NCBI RefSeq assembly: GCF_002127325.2
Contig: NC_035447.2
Coordinates: forward strand, 26,179,762 to 26,243,761
Length of the DNA stretch: 64,000 nt
Reading direction: 5' to 3'
DNA from: Helianthus annuus
Lineage: Eukaryota > Streptophyta > Magnoliopsida > Asterales > Asteraceae
Shown here: piece by piece, positions 10,171 to 21,773 of the stretch
How the letters are laid out: every line of letters starts with the position of its first letter
Numbering within the stretch: position 1 is the first letter of the stretch
Made by a program: the position numbers and the translations under genes
Notes under the pieces: model-generated
What the model saw: the letters and a program-made list of their open reading frames with translations, nothing else
The model's database searches: none
Told to the model about the DNA's origin: nothing

Positions 10171-11649
10171 TCTACTGGCCACCTGATTTGACGTTCATAC
10201 CAATTGTACTACTTGAGTTGTCTCTTTGCTGGCAACTTGATGCTTGCGCTTGCTTAAGCTTGCGCCATGTAACTGAGAATGGGTTAAGCTTAAAATACAC
10301 CTGATTTAGATATGGTTCATTGCGTACGACCTGAATTTGCATCATGTAGCCAGCACATGATTTGAGACCATACTCCTTAAGGCACCTTGCACCATTTACT
10401 AACATACAGTCAAACTGCCGAAACAACCAAGCAAGCTGAGAAAACATGATTTGCCGATTCCAAACCCGGGCCACACACAGAAACACAATTGGGAATCAAC
10501 TTGGATATTTCTCTGGGCCAAAACTTCCTATGTAAGTAACCTGTTTAATTCCACTCTCCACATAAATATGTTGCATTTTATTGAACCCCATTACACTGAT
10601 ATTCATAACATACAACCCACTAACATCCCTACTCAAATTCAGCATGCATTTCACTGATCTAACCTACAATACACCTGTAATCCCCCCTCCACGACACGAC
10701 CAAATATCTCAACTCAACTGTAGATTCTGGATGTTGGGCCTTCAAGTGGGTTAATTGGTTGGGTGATTGTGGTATTAAAAATGATAATTGGGCTTGGACC
10801 CATAATGATCATAACACTGTTCATGTCAGATTATATCTTAAAAAAGTATTTGTGTAATTAGAATGTGAAACTCTCATAAATATCCTAAAGCTCGATGTAT
10901 CATGTATATATTTTTCATTTCTCTTATATCTCATAAATATACTAAGTTAGATGTATATATTTTTCATTTCTCTTACTTCGAACCATCCATTGGTGAATCC
11001 GAATGCCAATAACCAATGGAACTATTCGTTGGTGATGTTTTCGTACTGAAAGTCAATTTTACAGTAGTAGTGGTGAATGTTAACTATTCTATAATGATTA
11101 ATTTCTATTTTTTTTTCAAATGAACATTTATAAAAAATAACCTAAGATCCATAATATCACAAGAAATGGATCAGCTGTTTGTCATCTAAAATTATCGGTA
11201 GAATCTTAATAGAATCTAAGCTAAAAATTTGAACCTACAAAGTAACGAGAATCAGGATATGCTAAAAATAAAGATGGCTACCGTTCTTTATTTTCGATGA
11301 CGACAACTAATTGCATCATCATATTAATATAATGCAAGTCTTGAATTGAAGTCGTTTTTTTTTTAATAAACACGCGTTTACTTCTAAAGTAATTATGATG
11401 AGTGGGTTATGAGAATTTTTATTTCTTTATTTATTTATTTATTATTATTATTATTATTTTTTTTTTTGAAGTTTATTAGTATTAGTAGCTAGTACATTAT
11501 GAAACAAGTAGAGAAGTAAAGAATATAATTATTAATTATTTTACCAAAAGTTATCGGTTCCATTTCACAGTTGATTAAATGAAGTTAATTTACAAATTCT
11601 AAATAGTATCTTAAAATATCAATCTTTGAAGTGCTTTTAAACTAAACAA
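10171..11649. other. Intergenic DNA, nothing recognised
   Basis: No supported gene is seen. There is an ATTT/ATT microsatellite and T-rich tract at about 11416-11467. The open frame at 10172-10486 on the minus strand has no recognisable domain and no promoter, and is not called. Confidence 0.5.
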
Positions 11650-13258
11650 CTAGGTTAGAACCTCGTGTATTACACGAGTTGAATAAATGTAATTTTATAT
11701 ATTAAATAATAAAAAGTTATATCTTTATGAACCTCATATTTTGTACGAGTTAAATAAATATAATTTTATATATCAAATAATAAAAATAGTTATATCCTTA
11801 AAAACCATGTGTATTACACAGATTAAATAAATGTAATTTTGTATACTAAATACTAAAAACGTCGTATCTTTAAAAAAAACCCGTGTATAATCAGGTTGAA
11901 TAGATCTACCAAATAATAAAAATATTACATCCTTAAAAACTCCGTATTTTACACTTGTTAAATAGATCTAAAAAAGAGTTATATCTTTAAAAACCAAGTG
12001 TACTACACATATTAAATAAATGTAATTTTGTATATTAAATGCTAAAAACGCCGTATCTTAAAAAAAACCGTGTATAGTCGGGTTGAAAAATCTACTAAAT
12101 AATAAAAAATTTATATCCTTAAAAACCCTGTGTATTACACGTTTTGAATAAATCTAATTTTACATAGCAAATGATAAAAAAGTTATATCTTTAAAAACTT
12201 CGTGTATTACACGTGTTATATAAATGTAACTTTGTATGGTAAATAATAAAAAAAGTTATATTTTTTGAAACTTGCGTTTTACACGAGTTGAATAAATATA
12301 ATTTTGTATAGCAATTAATAAAAAAATCCCGTCTATTACACGGGTTGAATAAATGTAATTTTATATATTAAATAATAAAAAGTTATATCTTTATGAATCC
12401 CATATATTCTACGGGTTAAATAAATGTAATTTTGCATATCAAATAATAAAAAATAGTTATATCTTTAAAACCATGTGTATTACACAGATTAAATAAATGT
12501 AATTTTGTATACTAAATACTAAAAACGTCGTATCTTTAAAAAACCCGTTTATAATCGGGTTGAATAAATCTACCAAATAATAAAAATATTACATCCTTAA
12601 AAACCCCGTATGTTACACGTACGTGTTGAATAGATCTAAAAAATGGTTATATGTTTAAAAACCATGTGTATTACACATATTAAATAAATGTAATTTTGTA
12701 TCTTAAATACTAAAAATGTCGTATCTTTAAAAAAACCCGTGTATAGTCGGGTTGAAAAATCTACCAAATAATAAAAAAAAGTATCCTTAAAAACCCCGTG
12801 TATTACACGTGTTGAATAAATCTAATTTTACATAGCAAATGATAAAAAGTATATCTTTAAAAACTTCGTGTATTATACGTGTTATATAAATGTAACTTTG
12901 TATAGTAAATAATAAAAAAAACTTATATTTTAAAAAACCCGCGTTTTACACGAGTTTAATAAATATAATTTTGTATACCAATCAATAAAAAGGTTATTTT
13001 TTAATAAATTAGGATAACATTTAATATTAATTTATTATTTATATATTTAATATAAAATGAGTAGCAAAGAGAGGTATTTGTTTTTAAAATATATTAAATT
13101 AACAATTTAGATTTGAGGATAATATTTTATTAAAGTATAATAAGATTTAATATTAATTTATTATTTATTTATTTAGTTAATATAAGATAAGTATAGATTT
13201 GAGGATAACTTCAATGAATAACACATGTCCAAAACTTGGTTTCTTTTATTATAGTAGA
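11650..13258 (-). mobile_element. Helitron H3, body of tandem hairpin repeats (1.6 kb)
   Basis: On the minus strand it begins TCTACTATAATAAAAGAAAC at 13258 and ends ...CTAG at 11650. It is flanked by A (11649) and T (13259) on the plus strand, the AT target of Helitrons. Just inside the 3' end is a hairpin, CTCGTGTAATACACGAG. Most of the element is about 18 copies of a 60-70-bp unit carrying a variant of this hairpin (CGTGTATTACACG, ATGTGTATTACACA, CGTGTATAGTCGGG) followed by TAAATAAATGTAATTTTGTATA. There are no Rep/helicase genes, so it is non-autonomous. Confidence 0.75.
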
Positions 13259-15320
13259 TAGATGATATAAAAAAACACCTGCTAAACTCCATGTGTACAT
13301 AGTTAAGAAATCATAAACCGGTTGGATTTTACCTTTAAACTAAAAGTACTTATAAAAACAATAATAATGATCATTTCAATATTTTACTAGGATATAAATA
13401 AAATGGGAACATTGATAAATTTTTAAGTGGTGACCAGGTTCGTATGACCGTGTCATGGGACTCCTATTGAACATTGAACAACAATACAACGAAATTCAAT
13501 AACTAACATAACTAGTTAAATTTCTGCCAGTGCGTTGCGGCGGGGACCCAATAACTGTAAAACGCGTATCAGTAACGGCATGCAGATACCGAATATCAAA
13601 AACATAAATAAAAATGTCGTGAAAAGGATAGTCAATCCGTCCTAAAAAAACGATTTTAAATAACCTAATATATAATAATAGGACCCACACGTCCTACACG
13701 TTGGAAATTCGGTTGTTTTCAGTTCAGTTATTACGGTGCTAACACGTTAAAATATGGATAAGCTCGGTACTGGTAACGGCACCGAAAGTACCGATCCGGA
13801 AAATCATTGAAATTAGGTACCGGCACCGAAAATGCTCGGTACAATACGATATGGTATTTGAAGGTAAAAATCAATAAATATAGGTATGATGCTAAACCGG
13901 TGTCGAACCGAAAGTAACGATTTTGAAAACGCCAAAAGGTGGTTACCAAATTGGTACCGAAAATGATTTGGTATAGTAAATTTGGTACCGATACGATATC
14001 GGTTTGATTATAGGATTTGATACGATTTGCTCATCAATAATCTAAATATCCAAGTTAATTTGCATGCTACAATTCATTCATTACGTAAAAAGACAAAAAA
14101 TAAAGCAAAATAAATTACTGTGTATATAAAACCTCATTCAAACGAAATACAGTTTACTTACTGTGTGTATGAAAAGTAATCTAAACTGTGCAATTATTTG
14201 CATTGCTACGTTGCTACAGGATTTGATAAGCTCGGTACCAACCGGTACCAAAAATATCGTTACCGAAATCCCCAAAAGTGGGTACCGTTACCGAATAAAC
14301 CTGGTACAATACAGTTTGATAATGGTCAGTACGGGTACAGCACCGGTATTTGAGGGTAAAACCCGATGAATACCGGTGCCGAACGGATACCGAAAATACA
14401 CTTAGTTTGTTAAATTTAATACCAGTATCGGTACCCGATACTATTCATTCATTTCTATATTTATTATTATTCATACATTTCTCTTTATAATATTCATTTA
14501 TTTGTTACTGTTCATTTACTTCCCTTATTAATATATAGGTAAATTTATATATATATATTAATATATAGGTAAATTAATATATAGGTAAATTTAGAACGTA
14601 GTAATATTGTAGGGTTCTGCGACGTTTGATTCAAGTTAAATATTCGTCATTAAGTATAGATTTTATGGTCTTTCTTCTTAGCATCTTATTGTTTTTCATT
14701 GCATTTATCGCAAAGGGAAATTGATAATCTTTATCGAAATGTAAATCACCAACCTTTTATGGCTTGTTGCCATAGCTATTATATGAGGCTGGCAAATCGT
14801 GTCTTAACAGGTTTAACAGGTTTCTGACGGCGCGCACAACATAAGTTTCAAACATGATTACGACTCGTTTAACTACTTTCTACCTCATGTTTATAAAACA
14901 GTTTTATGTTTTATGTACAAAGATGAATAAATGATAGATCCTAACATTGTAATTTTAATTATTTTAAAATTTTAAAAAGTCAAAGGGTGTATTTTTCAGT
15001 CAAACAGGTCTAATCGTGTCATAACAGGTACCCAATTGCCAGCCTATCTAGATAATTTATTTTTCATGCTCGTATCGTGTGTTCCAATGATTATCGATTA
15101 TTAAGCGTATAAAAGGTTATTTGGTTATTATAGAGGGTTATAGAATTTTATCACCCCTAATTATTGACTATTGGCTGTTGCCACCCTCAACTATCAATTT
15201 GACATCCGTAACCCCCAACTTAACACTTAGTGTGTTTTGTCACCACGTTTTTAACTGATCACTAACTTTTGATCATGTTTTTATACTTTTGGGGTGTCGT
15301 AGGGATCTTAGGAAGGTTTT
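12434..15320. repeat. Tandem segmental duplication, copy 1
   Basis: The unit holds the last 825 bp of H3 (12434-13258) plus flank S1 (13259-15320, which contains Helitron H2). It is followed head-to-tail by copy 2: 15321-16146, then, after insertion of H1, S2 from 34110 to about 35100. Aligned parts are about 96-97% alike by eye. The junction GGAAGG-TTTT-GCATATC at 15311-15327 shares TTTT with both parents. Confidence 0.85.
13512..14589 (-). mobile_element. Helitron H2 (1.1 kb, non-autonomous)
   Basis: The other copy of the duplicated flank (about 34355) reads ACTAACATAATTTAGAAC without interruption. Here 1,078 bp lie between CATAA and TTTAGAAC, so this is an insertion with its empty site in the same window. 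On the minus strand it ends AACTAG before T, after a GC-rich stretch CCCCGCCGCAACGCACTGGC typical of Helitron 3' ends. The 5' end reads TTTACC rather than TC, perhaps eroded. The interior has many CGGTACCG motifs and no gene. Confidence 0.75.
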
Positions 15321-16146
15321 GCATATCAAATAATAGAAAATAGTTATATCTTTAAAAACCATGTGTATTACACTGATTAAATAAATGTAATTTTGTATAC
15401 TAAATACTAAAAACGTCGTATCTTTAAAAAACTCGTTTATAATCGGGTTGAATAAATCTACCAAATAATAAAAATATTGCATCCTTAAAAACCCGGTATG
15501 TTACACGTACGTGTTGAATAGATCTAAAAAAGAGTTATATCTTTAAAAACCATGTGTATTACACATATTAAATAAATGTAATTTTGTATATTAAATACTA
15601 AAAACGTCGTATCTTTAAAAAACCCGTGTATAGTCGGGTTGAAAAATCTACCAAATAATAAAAAATTGTATCCTTAAAAACCCCGTGTATTACACGTGTT
15701 GAATAAATCTAATTTTACATAGCAAATGATAAAAAGTATATCTTTAAAAACTTCGTGTATTACACGTGTTATATAAATGTAACTTTGTATAGTAAATAAT
15801 AAAAAAAGTTATATTTTAAAAAAACCTCGCGTTTTACACGAGTTTAATAAATATAATTTTGTATACCAATCAATAAAAAAGTTATTTTTTAATAAATTAG
15901 GATAACATTTAATTTTAATTTATTATTTATATATTTAATATAAAATAAGTAGCAAAGAGAGTTATTTGTTTTTAAAATATATTAAATTAACAATTTAGAT
16001 TTGAGGATAATATTTTATTAAAGTATGATAAGATTTAATATTAATTTATTATTTATTTATTTAGTTAATATAAGATAAGTATAGATTTGAGGATAACTTC
16101 TATGAATAACACGTGTCCAAAACTAGGTTTCTTTTATTATAGTAGA
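15321..16146. repeat. Tandem duplication copy 2, H3-derived part
   Basis: This is a near-exact copy of 12434-13258, including the CGTGTATTACACG hairpin units and the terminal TTTCTTTTATTATAGTAGA. It ends exactly where Helitron H1 begins. The downstream half of copy 2 resumes at 34110. Confidence 0.85.
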
Positions 16147-16156
16147 CTAGCGGTAA

Positions 16157-16178
16157 GACCCGTATGCAAACACGGGTC
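16157..16178 (-). other. Terminal hairpin of Helitron H1
   Basis: GACCCGT and ACGGGTC pair over 7 bp around an 8-nt loop, with six bases between the stem and the CTAG terminus. This is the usual Helitron 3' signal. Confidence 0.85.
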
Positions 16179-16429
16179 GTTTCTTAGAAAACCATGCATA
16201 TAAGTATATTGATAGAGAGTAAAAAAAATAATTACTGCAGACTTACAAAATTGATATAAATTAATGATCAATAGCTTTATTCAACAACAATTTCATTATA
16301 TTGAGAGCAAACTACTTTACAAAATTACTTTAATGATAGGGTGATTTGGGATTTTGTAAAAATGTTTGTTTTTGTACTACTTTACAAAATTACATAGAAT
16401 TCAAGAAAACGAAACAACAAATTAAACAG

Positions 16430-16790
16430 ATGTTGAGTTATTCAAAGTTCTGTTGAATACTAAATGAGATGTTGACCAAAATTCAAACAGATGTTGCCCA
16501 AAAGTCAATCAGATGTTGACCAATAGTCAAACAGATGTTGACCTTAAACAGATGTTTGGTTTAACGCCACAGATCTGTTTATGGCCAAACATCTGTTTAA
16601 GGCAAAACATCTGTTTAAGGTGAAACATCTGTTTATGACCAAACATCTGTTTAAGCATAAACATCTCTTTAAGTCCAAACCTCTGATATAAAAGGCTAAA
16701 CATCTATTAAAGGCCAAACATCTGTTTAAGGCCAAACATCTGTTTAAGTCTGAACAGATGTTTAACTTAATCAGATCTACTGTCTTCTCA
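16430..16790. repeat. AACATCTG/CAGATGTT motif array in H1
   Basis: About 18 occurrences of AACATCTGTTTAAGGC or its complement occur here, at a spacing of roughly 18 bp in the central part. Orientation flips near 16555. Scattered copies recur in H1 at 16.8-16.9 and 30.5-31.1 kb. The 63-codon open frame over it (NRCLA repeats) is an artefact of the period. Confidence 0.75.
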
Positions 16791-19227
16791 CACTGTTTTC
16801 CTCTTCAAAACACTGTTGAACCTAACATCGGTTTCCATTAACTATTGACCAAAAGTCAAACAGATGTTCAAACCACTGTTTGTTATTGTATTTCTTTACA
16901 AATTACATAAATTTCAAGAAAGCGAAACAATGACTTAAAGAACTATAATTTAACACATAATCTAATCAGGCAAAGCAATCTATTATCTGACAATTCCCTG
17001 CTTTTGACAACATGAAACACAACATCATCATGCCAAATACAGTCATATACATCCATCCATTATTCTAAATTCATAAACCCATAAATGCAGAAGAATGTCA
17101 CATTTGCGATTAATAAACCAAGTTTCTACTAATTGCACAAAAGAAGCATGATATCATCTATATATAAAACATAAAGTGCTAATAACAGTGTTTTATCATG
17201 TTAGCTATACATCAAGTTAATAATTAAAAAAAACATACAATATCACCATCAAAAAATTCATAATTATAATATCTGATATCAGAACATACTTAAATGTCGT
17301 TGTTAAACTGAGGTAACTTGATTTAATACGATTTTCTGTTCCGAAGACACGTATGTGAAGTACAACATATCACCAAACCTCAACTTATTCTCAGTCATAA
17401 ACTTTCGCCAACCGTCCAACGCATAACGTGGCTTCAAATCATTTAACTCCGACTTAACATCATAAACCTCCACAACTCCAACCATGTTTTGAACTTTCAA
17501 AGGATGAAGATCAACAGAAAGACCTGCTCGTCTGACAACTTCAACAGGAAGACGCTACATGTATTGTGTAGAAAAAAAATAATAGTCAGACAAATAAACA
17601 TAAATCATTAGTTTGTATAAAAAACGGTATAACAGCCTATAGTCTCCTTTGCGATCAAAATGAAAGAACTCAGGGTTGAGAAGATGTCCAGAATGTTTTT
17701 TTTGCAGTCTTTATAATCTTATTTCTACAGATAAGCTTTTTCTGAACGTTGGCGGCTCTCTTCCCCTTGATGAAAAAGTAAACATATACATGTGAATTAA
17801 AGGAATGTTGAATATATGCACACAAAAAAAAAAAAAAAACAGTTTATATAAGATATACTGATTAAGTGGCGAGTATAGATACCTTAACTTTTTGAGCAGA
17901 TGAAGAACATCCAATATGATCACTTGTGTCGACAGGTAAGGCAGCATTTCCCTTAGTCATATTTTTGACCGTCTCCTTTCTCTCAGAAGTAACTTTACCT
18001 TTCTTCTTAACCTGTTGTCATAGAGTAAGATTAATAACCATAGTAATATAACAATCTTTAACACAGTAAACTTACATCTTCTGTTTTATTCAATCGTGAA
18101 GACATGCGTCTCTTCGACGTGCATTCGGCATTCGTTCGTAACTTCTTCTAAATAATACATTATTGGATAAATGTAACATCAGTAAACAGCATTACCAATA
18201 GTTGTAAAAACATTAAATTCTTATATGTGTTAAATTAAAAATAAATAATTTTAATAATTTAGTAAGTACCTGAGTAACGGTTCTTCCTTCACCTACAGAC
18301 ACAATTTCTTCATCCTCATAGATGTCCTGGTCAACATTAATGAAAGAATTTGTATAATGCTAAAATAATTAAAACCTTTACTGCTAATACTAAATACATA
18401 CGTACCTTGAATACATTCTCAACATAAACAGCCTTCGATATCTCAAGCACACTATCATCATCAGATTCAGGTTTCTTCGAAAAGCAAATCTCAGTCTCAT
18501 CACTATAAACTACTATGTCAAAAACAACATCATCAATTCTGCTAAACACAAGCAAATCATCCTCCAGTATTCCAACATCTTTACACATTTCCGGCCATCC
18601 TCTAGCAAATACAAAGTTCGTATCAACCTTAGACACCTCAACATTCCAACAGGAACCCTTATAACAGATTTGAAATTTGCCACTTGGTAGGCTGTTTTCG
18701 TAAAATTGTTTAATGAAACAGTCTTCGATTATCTGCATAAAATTAAAAATAATGAATACTATACGTGAAGTATGTGACTTATGAGAATAAGCGTTGACAG
18801 ATTTAAGATGCAAAAGGATTCAAGTTAAGATCAATAGTCATACCGTAAAACCAAATCTCGCATAACGATTAAACGTGAAATAAGATTCACCACACATGCC
18901 ATCAACAAAACATGAAAGTTCAAGCCCAAATCACCTAAGGCTCTGAAAACCAACAAAGTATCCCTCGGAAAATTGAGATCTTTAACAACACTGTCCCAAC
19001 CGTCAGTTATTATTGGCATTGAATTTTCTATTCTGACCCTCACAAACCACTTTTTACCAGACTCATGATAGATTCGCAACTTATTTTTTTGCCAACAATC
19101 TCCCCACTTTTGATTAGCAAAGGCTATAGGTACATCCTGTATATAATTTTTAAGTAGTGTAAGAAAATATAAACTATAACAACTGTTAAATATGTATATC
19201 TCAATAAAAATAAATTATGTATATAAA

Positions 19228-21739
19228 TGTCACACCCCAACCAATGGCGGAAACATCGGGATGAGACGAAGTGTGAAGATTGCAAGAGACATCATGACAC
19301 TATTTGTGACAATATTTAAATAATCCCAATTTCATTTCATAACTTCAAATAGTCAACATTACATAAACTCAAATGACAACAAGTTCCAAAAGTAATACAT
19401 AGCAACATAAGCAAAATTGACACAACATATTAAACCTAAACGTCTATATGTGTATCTAGGCATCAACGCTACTTCTTTTCATAGCATCGTCATCATCAAC
19501 CTGTAACATGTTTAAAAATACAATTCAATGCAAAAGCAAAGGCGAGTATACAAGTTTGATACATACATAGCAAAAGATAAGTTGTGAACAATTCCTCATA
19601 GCAAGCATGTGATTCAAGATAAACATTTAAACATGGTATGTGTCTAACATATCAAACCAAGGAAACGCAATATGCTCATGACATTACCGAGATAAAGGGG
19701 CGGGTCGTTAATCCTATAGCGCTACATAAGTCACGGTTTGGCTCGTACGAAGTTAATGATAAATTCAACACATAAGATAAATCCAAGTTTAAAGCATCAA
19801 GCCATCACGTATACAAGCATGTTATAGGAATGTTCATGTGTTTAAGCAAAATGTTCATGTGTGAGTTTGTTGATAGGTAAACATGTTACACCTCAAAAGT
19901 GGTAAAAGTAAAAAGGGGGAATACGAGTATACTCACGCTTTACAAGTTGTGACTTGAGAATCCGGGAGCAAGTTGGTGGTTGAATTAGCTAGTTGGAGCA
20001 CCTTGTTTCTCTACACAAGGAAACAAAGCGTATGAGTTTGGGGAATTCGGAAGATTCGGAATTAAAGTGACATGAAAATGTTATAAAATATTATATCAAA
20101 ATACTCATCTTCTCATATAACACTTGCATGACACTTGGTAACCACGAGGGTTATAATGATTTCATGAGTTGAACACTCATAAGAATCATAGCAAGGTTTA
20201 GGTCCTTAGATGATTATCAAAGATTTGAGTATACATAGGCATTATTTAGTTTGTAGAATATATATATTATTGGATTCGGATGTTTAAGTATTCAAGTAAG
20301 AGGTAGAAGATTTTATCCTTCATTGAGGTACCTCAAGTTGAGTCATAGGTGTCATGGATGGGGTAGGAAGACAAGGCTTCCATTTAGGTACCCCTTTGAT
20401 GTTCACCACTACACTTGATGTAAAAACAACCAAGGAGGGTCATGAACTAAGGTCATTACAAGTATGTAAAGTAAACTAACTAATAGAAATCATCAAATCA
20501 CGTGAGGATTGTATGTTTGGGACAACCCAAGTTGTTCCATAATCACTCATGTATCAAAGGCTATGTTTGACATGATTTGTGGGTTGAAACCCTAGACAAA
20601 ACACCAAGTTTATGAGGTTTAATCCTCTGATTTTAAATGTCTCAACCTTGTTTTTAAGCTTAACCAACCATGGGATAAGTTGTAAGCATTAGGACATAGG
20701 TATGAGATGTGTTGAACACAAGTTACATAGGTTTAAACAAGTTTTTGATGAACATAAAAACAAACAAAAAGTTTATGGACTGTTTCGGGGCATTTCCAGG
20801 TCTGATTTCTCCAAGGAGAAGTCTAGGAATCGAACCCCATGATTATCCAAGCAAGTAGGAAAAAGAATCAAGTGAATCGGATAAGAATTGAGTGAGTTAT
20901 GCTCATTTTCGTGAAGGGGTGTCAATCTGCTCGAACCTTTGCTTTCAGCTATGGTTTGGAGGATGTTTTGAGAGTTTTTAGTGTTGCAAAAGTGGTAGGG
21001 AGGCTGGTTATAAGTGGTATTTATAGGGGGAAGGATTAGGGTTTCAATGGGTTGGGCTTTGGAAGTGTTTAGAAGGGGTTACACCTTGAAACTAGCCCAC
21101 AAAACCCAACTATATGGGGCTGAATTTTGCTGAATTGGGGCTGCCATATTTCTTTATTTTTTTATTTTTTTTAAAACATTATAATGAGTAATTTTGTTAG
21201 TTAAGTTGTGTAATAATATGCAACAATGTTTCACCTAACTTGTAACAAGGTGAAATATGAAATAAAACATGATTTAACTAGGTAAAAAGTGTAATGTACA
21301 AGTATGTAACATGTTTGTAAGTGACAAGTATATGTCACATATTAGATGATTAACCGTTGTATAAATAAGCATAGTATAAGGTGTAGTTAAGCATGATGAT
21401 CACAACCAAAGTATATTTAAGCGTATAAACGTCATAACCAAGTATCATCCTCGTTCAGAACGCGTTCAAGGCATAAGTTTTAGTTTAATTACAAGTTTCA
21501 CACATAGTTTCTAAGAGTGATGATTAAACATCAATTGTTTCACGAAGTTGAACATACAAGCATAATTAGAGTGCGTATGACATACACGTAATAAAATACC
21601 AGTTTCATTAATGATCCAAGTCTCGATTTGATAAAGATTACAAGGAAAGGAAATGATTACAAGAATACAAGGTTTCCAAAAATAGAACTACGAACGAAAC
21701 CTCCTATAAATGGAAAATACAAAATAGCCGGGCGTTACA
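19228..21739 (-). repeat. Element A 3' LTR
   Basis: In plus orientation it begins TGTCACACCCC and ends GCGTTACA. It contains TATAAATA on the minus strand at 21018-21025. No coding sequence is present. Confidence 0.9.
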
Positions 21740-21756
21740 GTCTCCCCTCCTTTAGG
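21740..21756 (-). promoter_or_regulatory. Element A polypurine tract
   Basis: On the minus strand CCTAAAGGAGGGGAGAC directly precedes the LTR start TGTAACG. This is the expected primer site for plus-strand DNA synthesis. Confidence 0.8.
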
Positions 21757-21773
21757 AAATTTCGTCCCGAAAT

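Noticed and set aside
10172..10486. 104-codon minus-strand ORF
   Set aside because: No domain, promoter or coding-like context. It overlaps an LTR remnant.
11650..13258. Regularly spaced palindromic repeats resembling a CRISPR array
   Set aside because: The genome is eukaryotic, the intervals are themselves repeated rather than unique, and the ends are those of a Helitron.
13496..14369. Several 60-70-codon ORFs over CGGTACCG-rich sequence
   Set aside because: They lie within Helitron H2 and are formed by short palindromic repeats.
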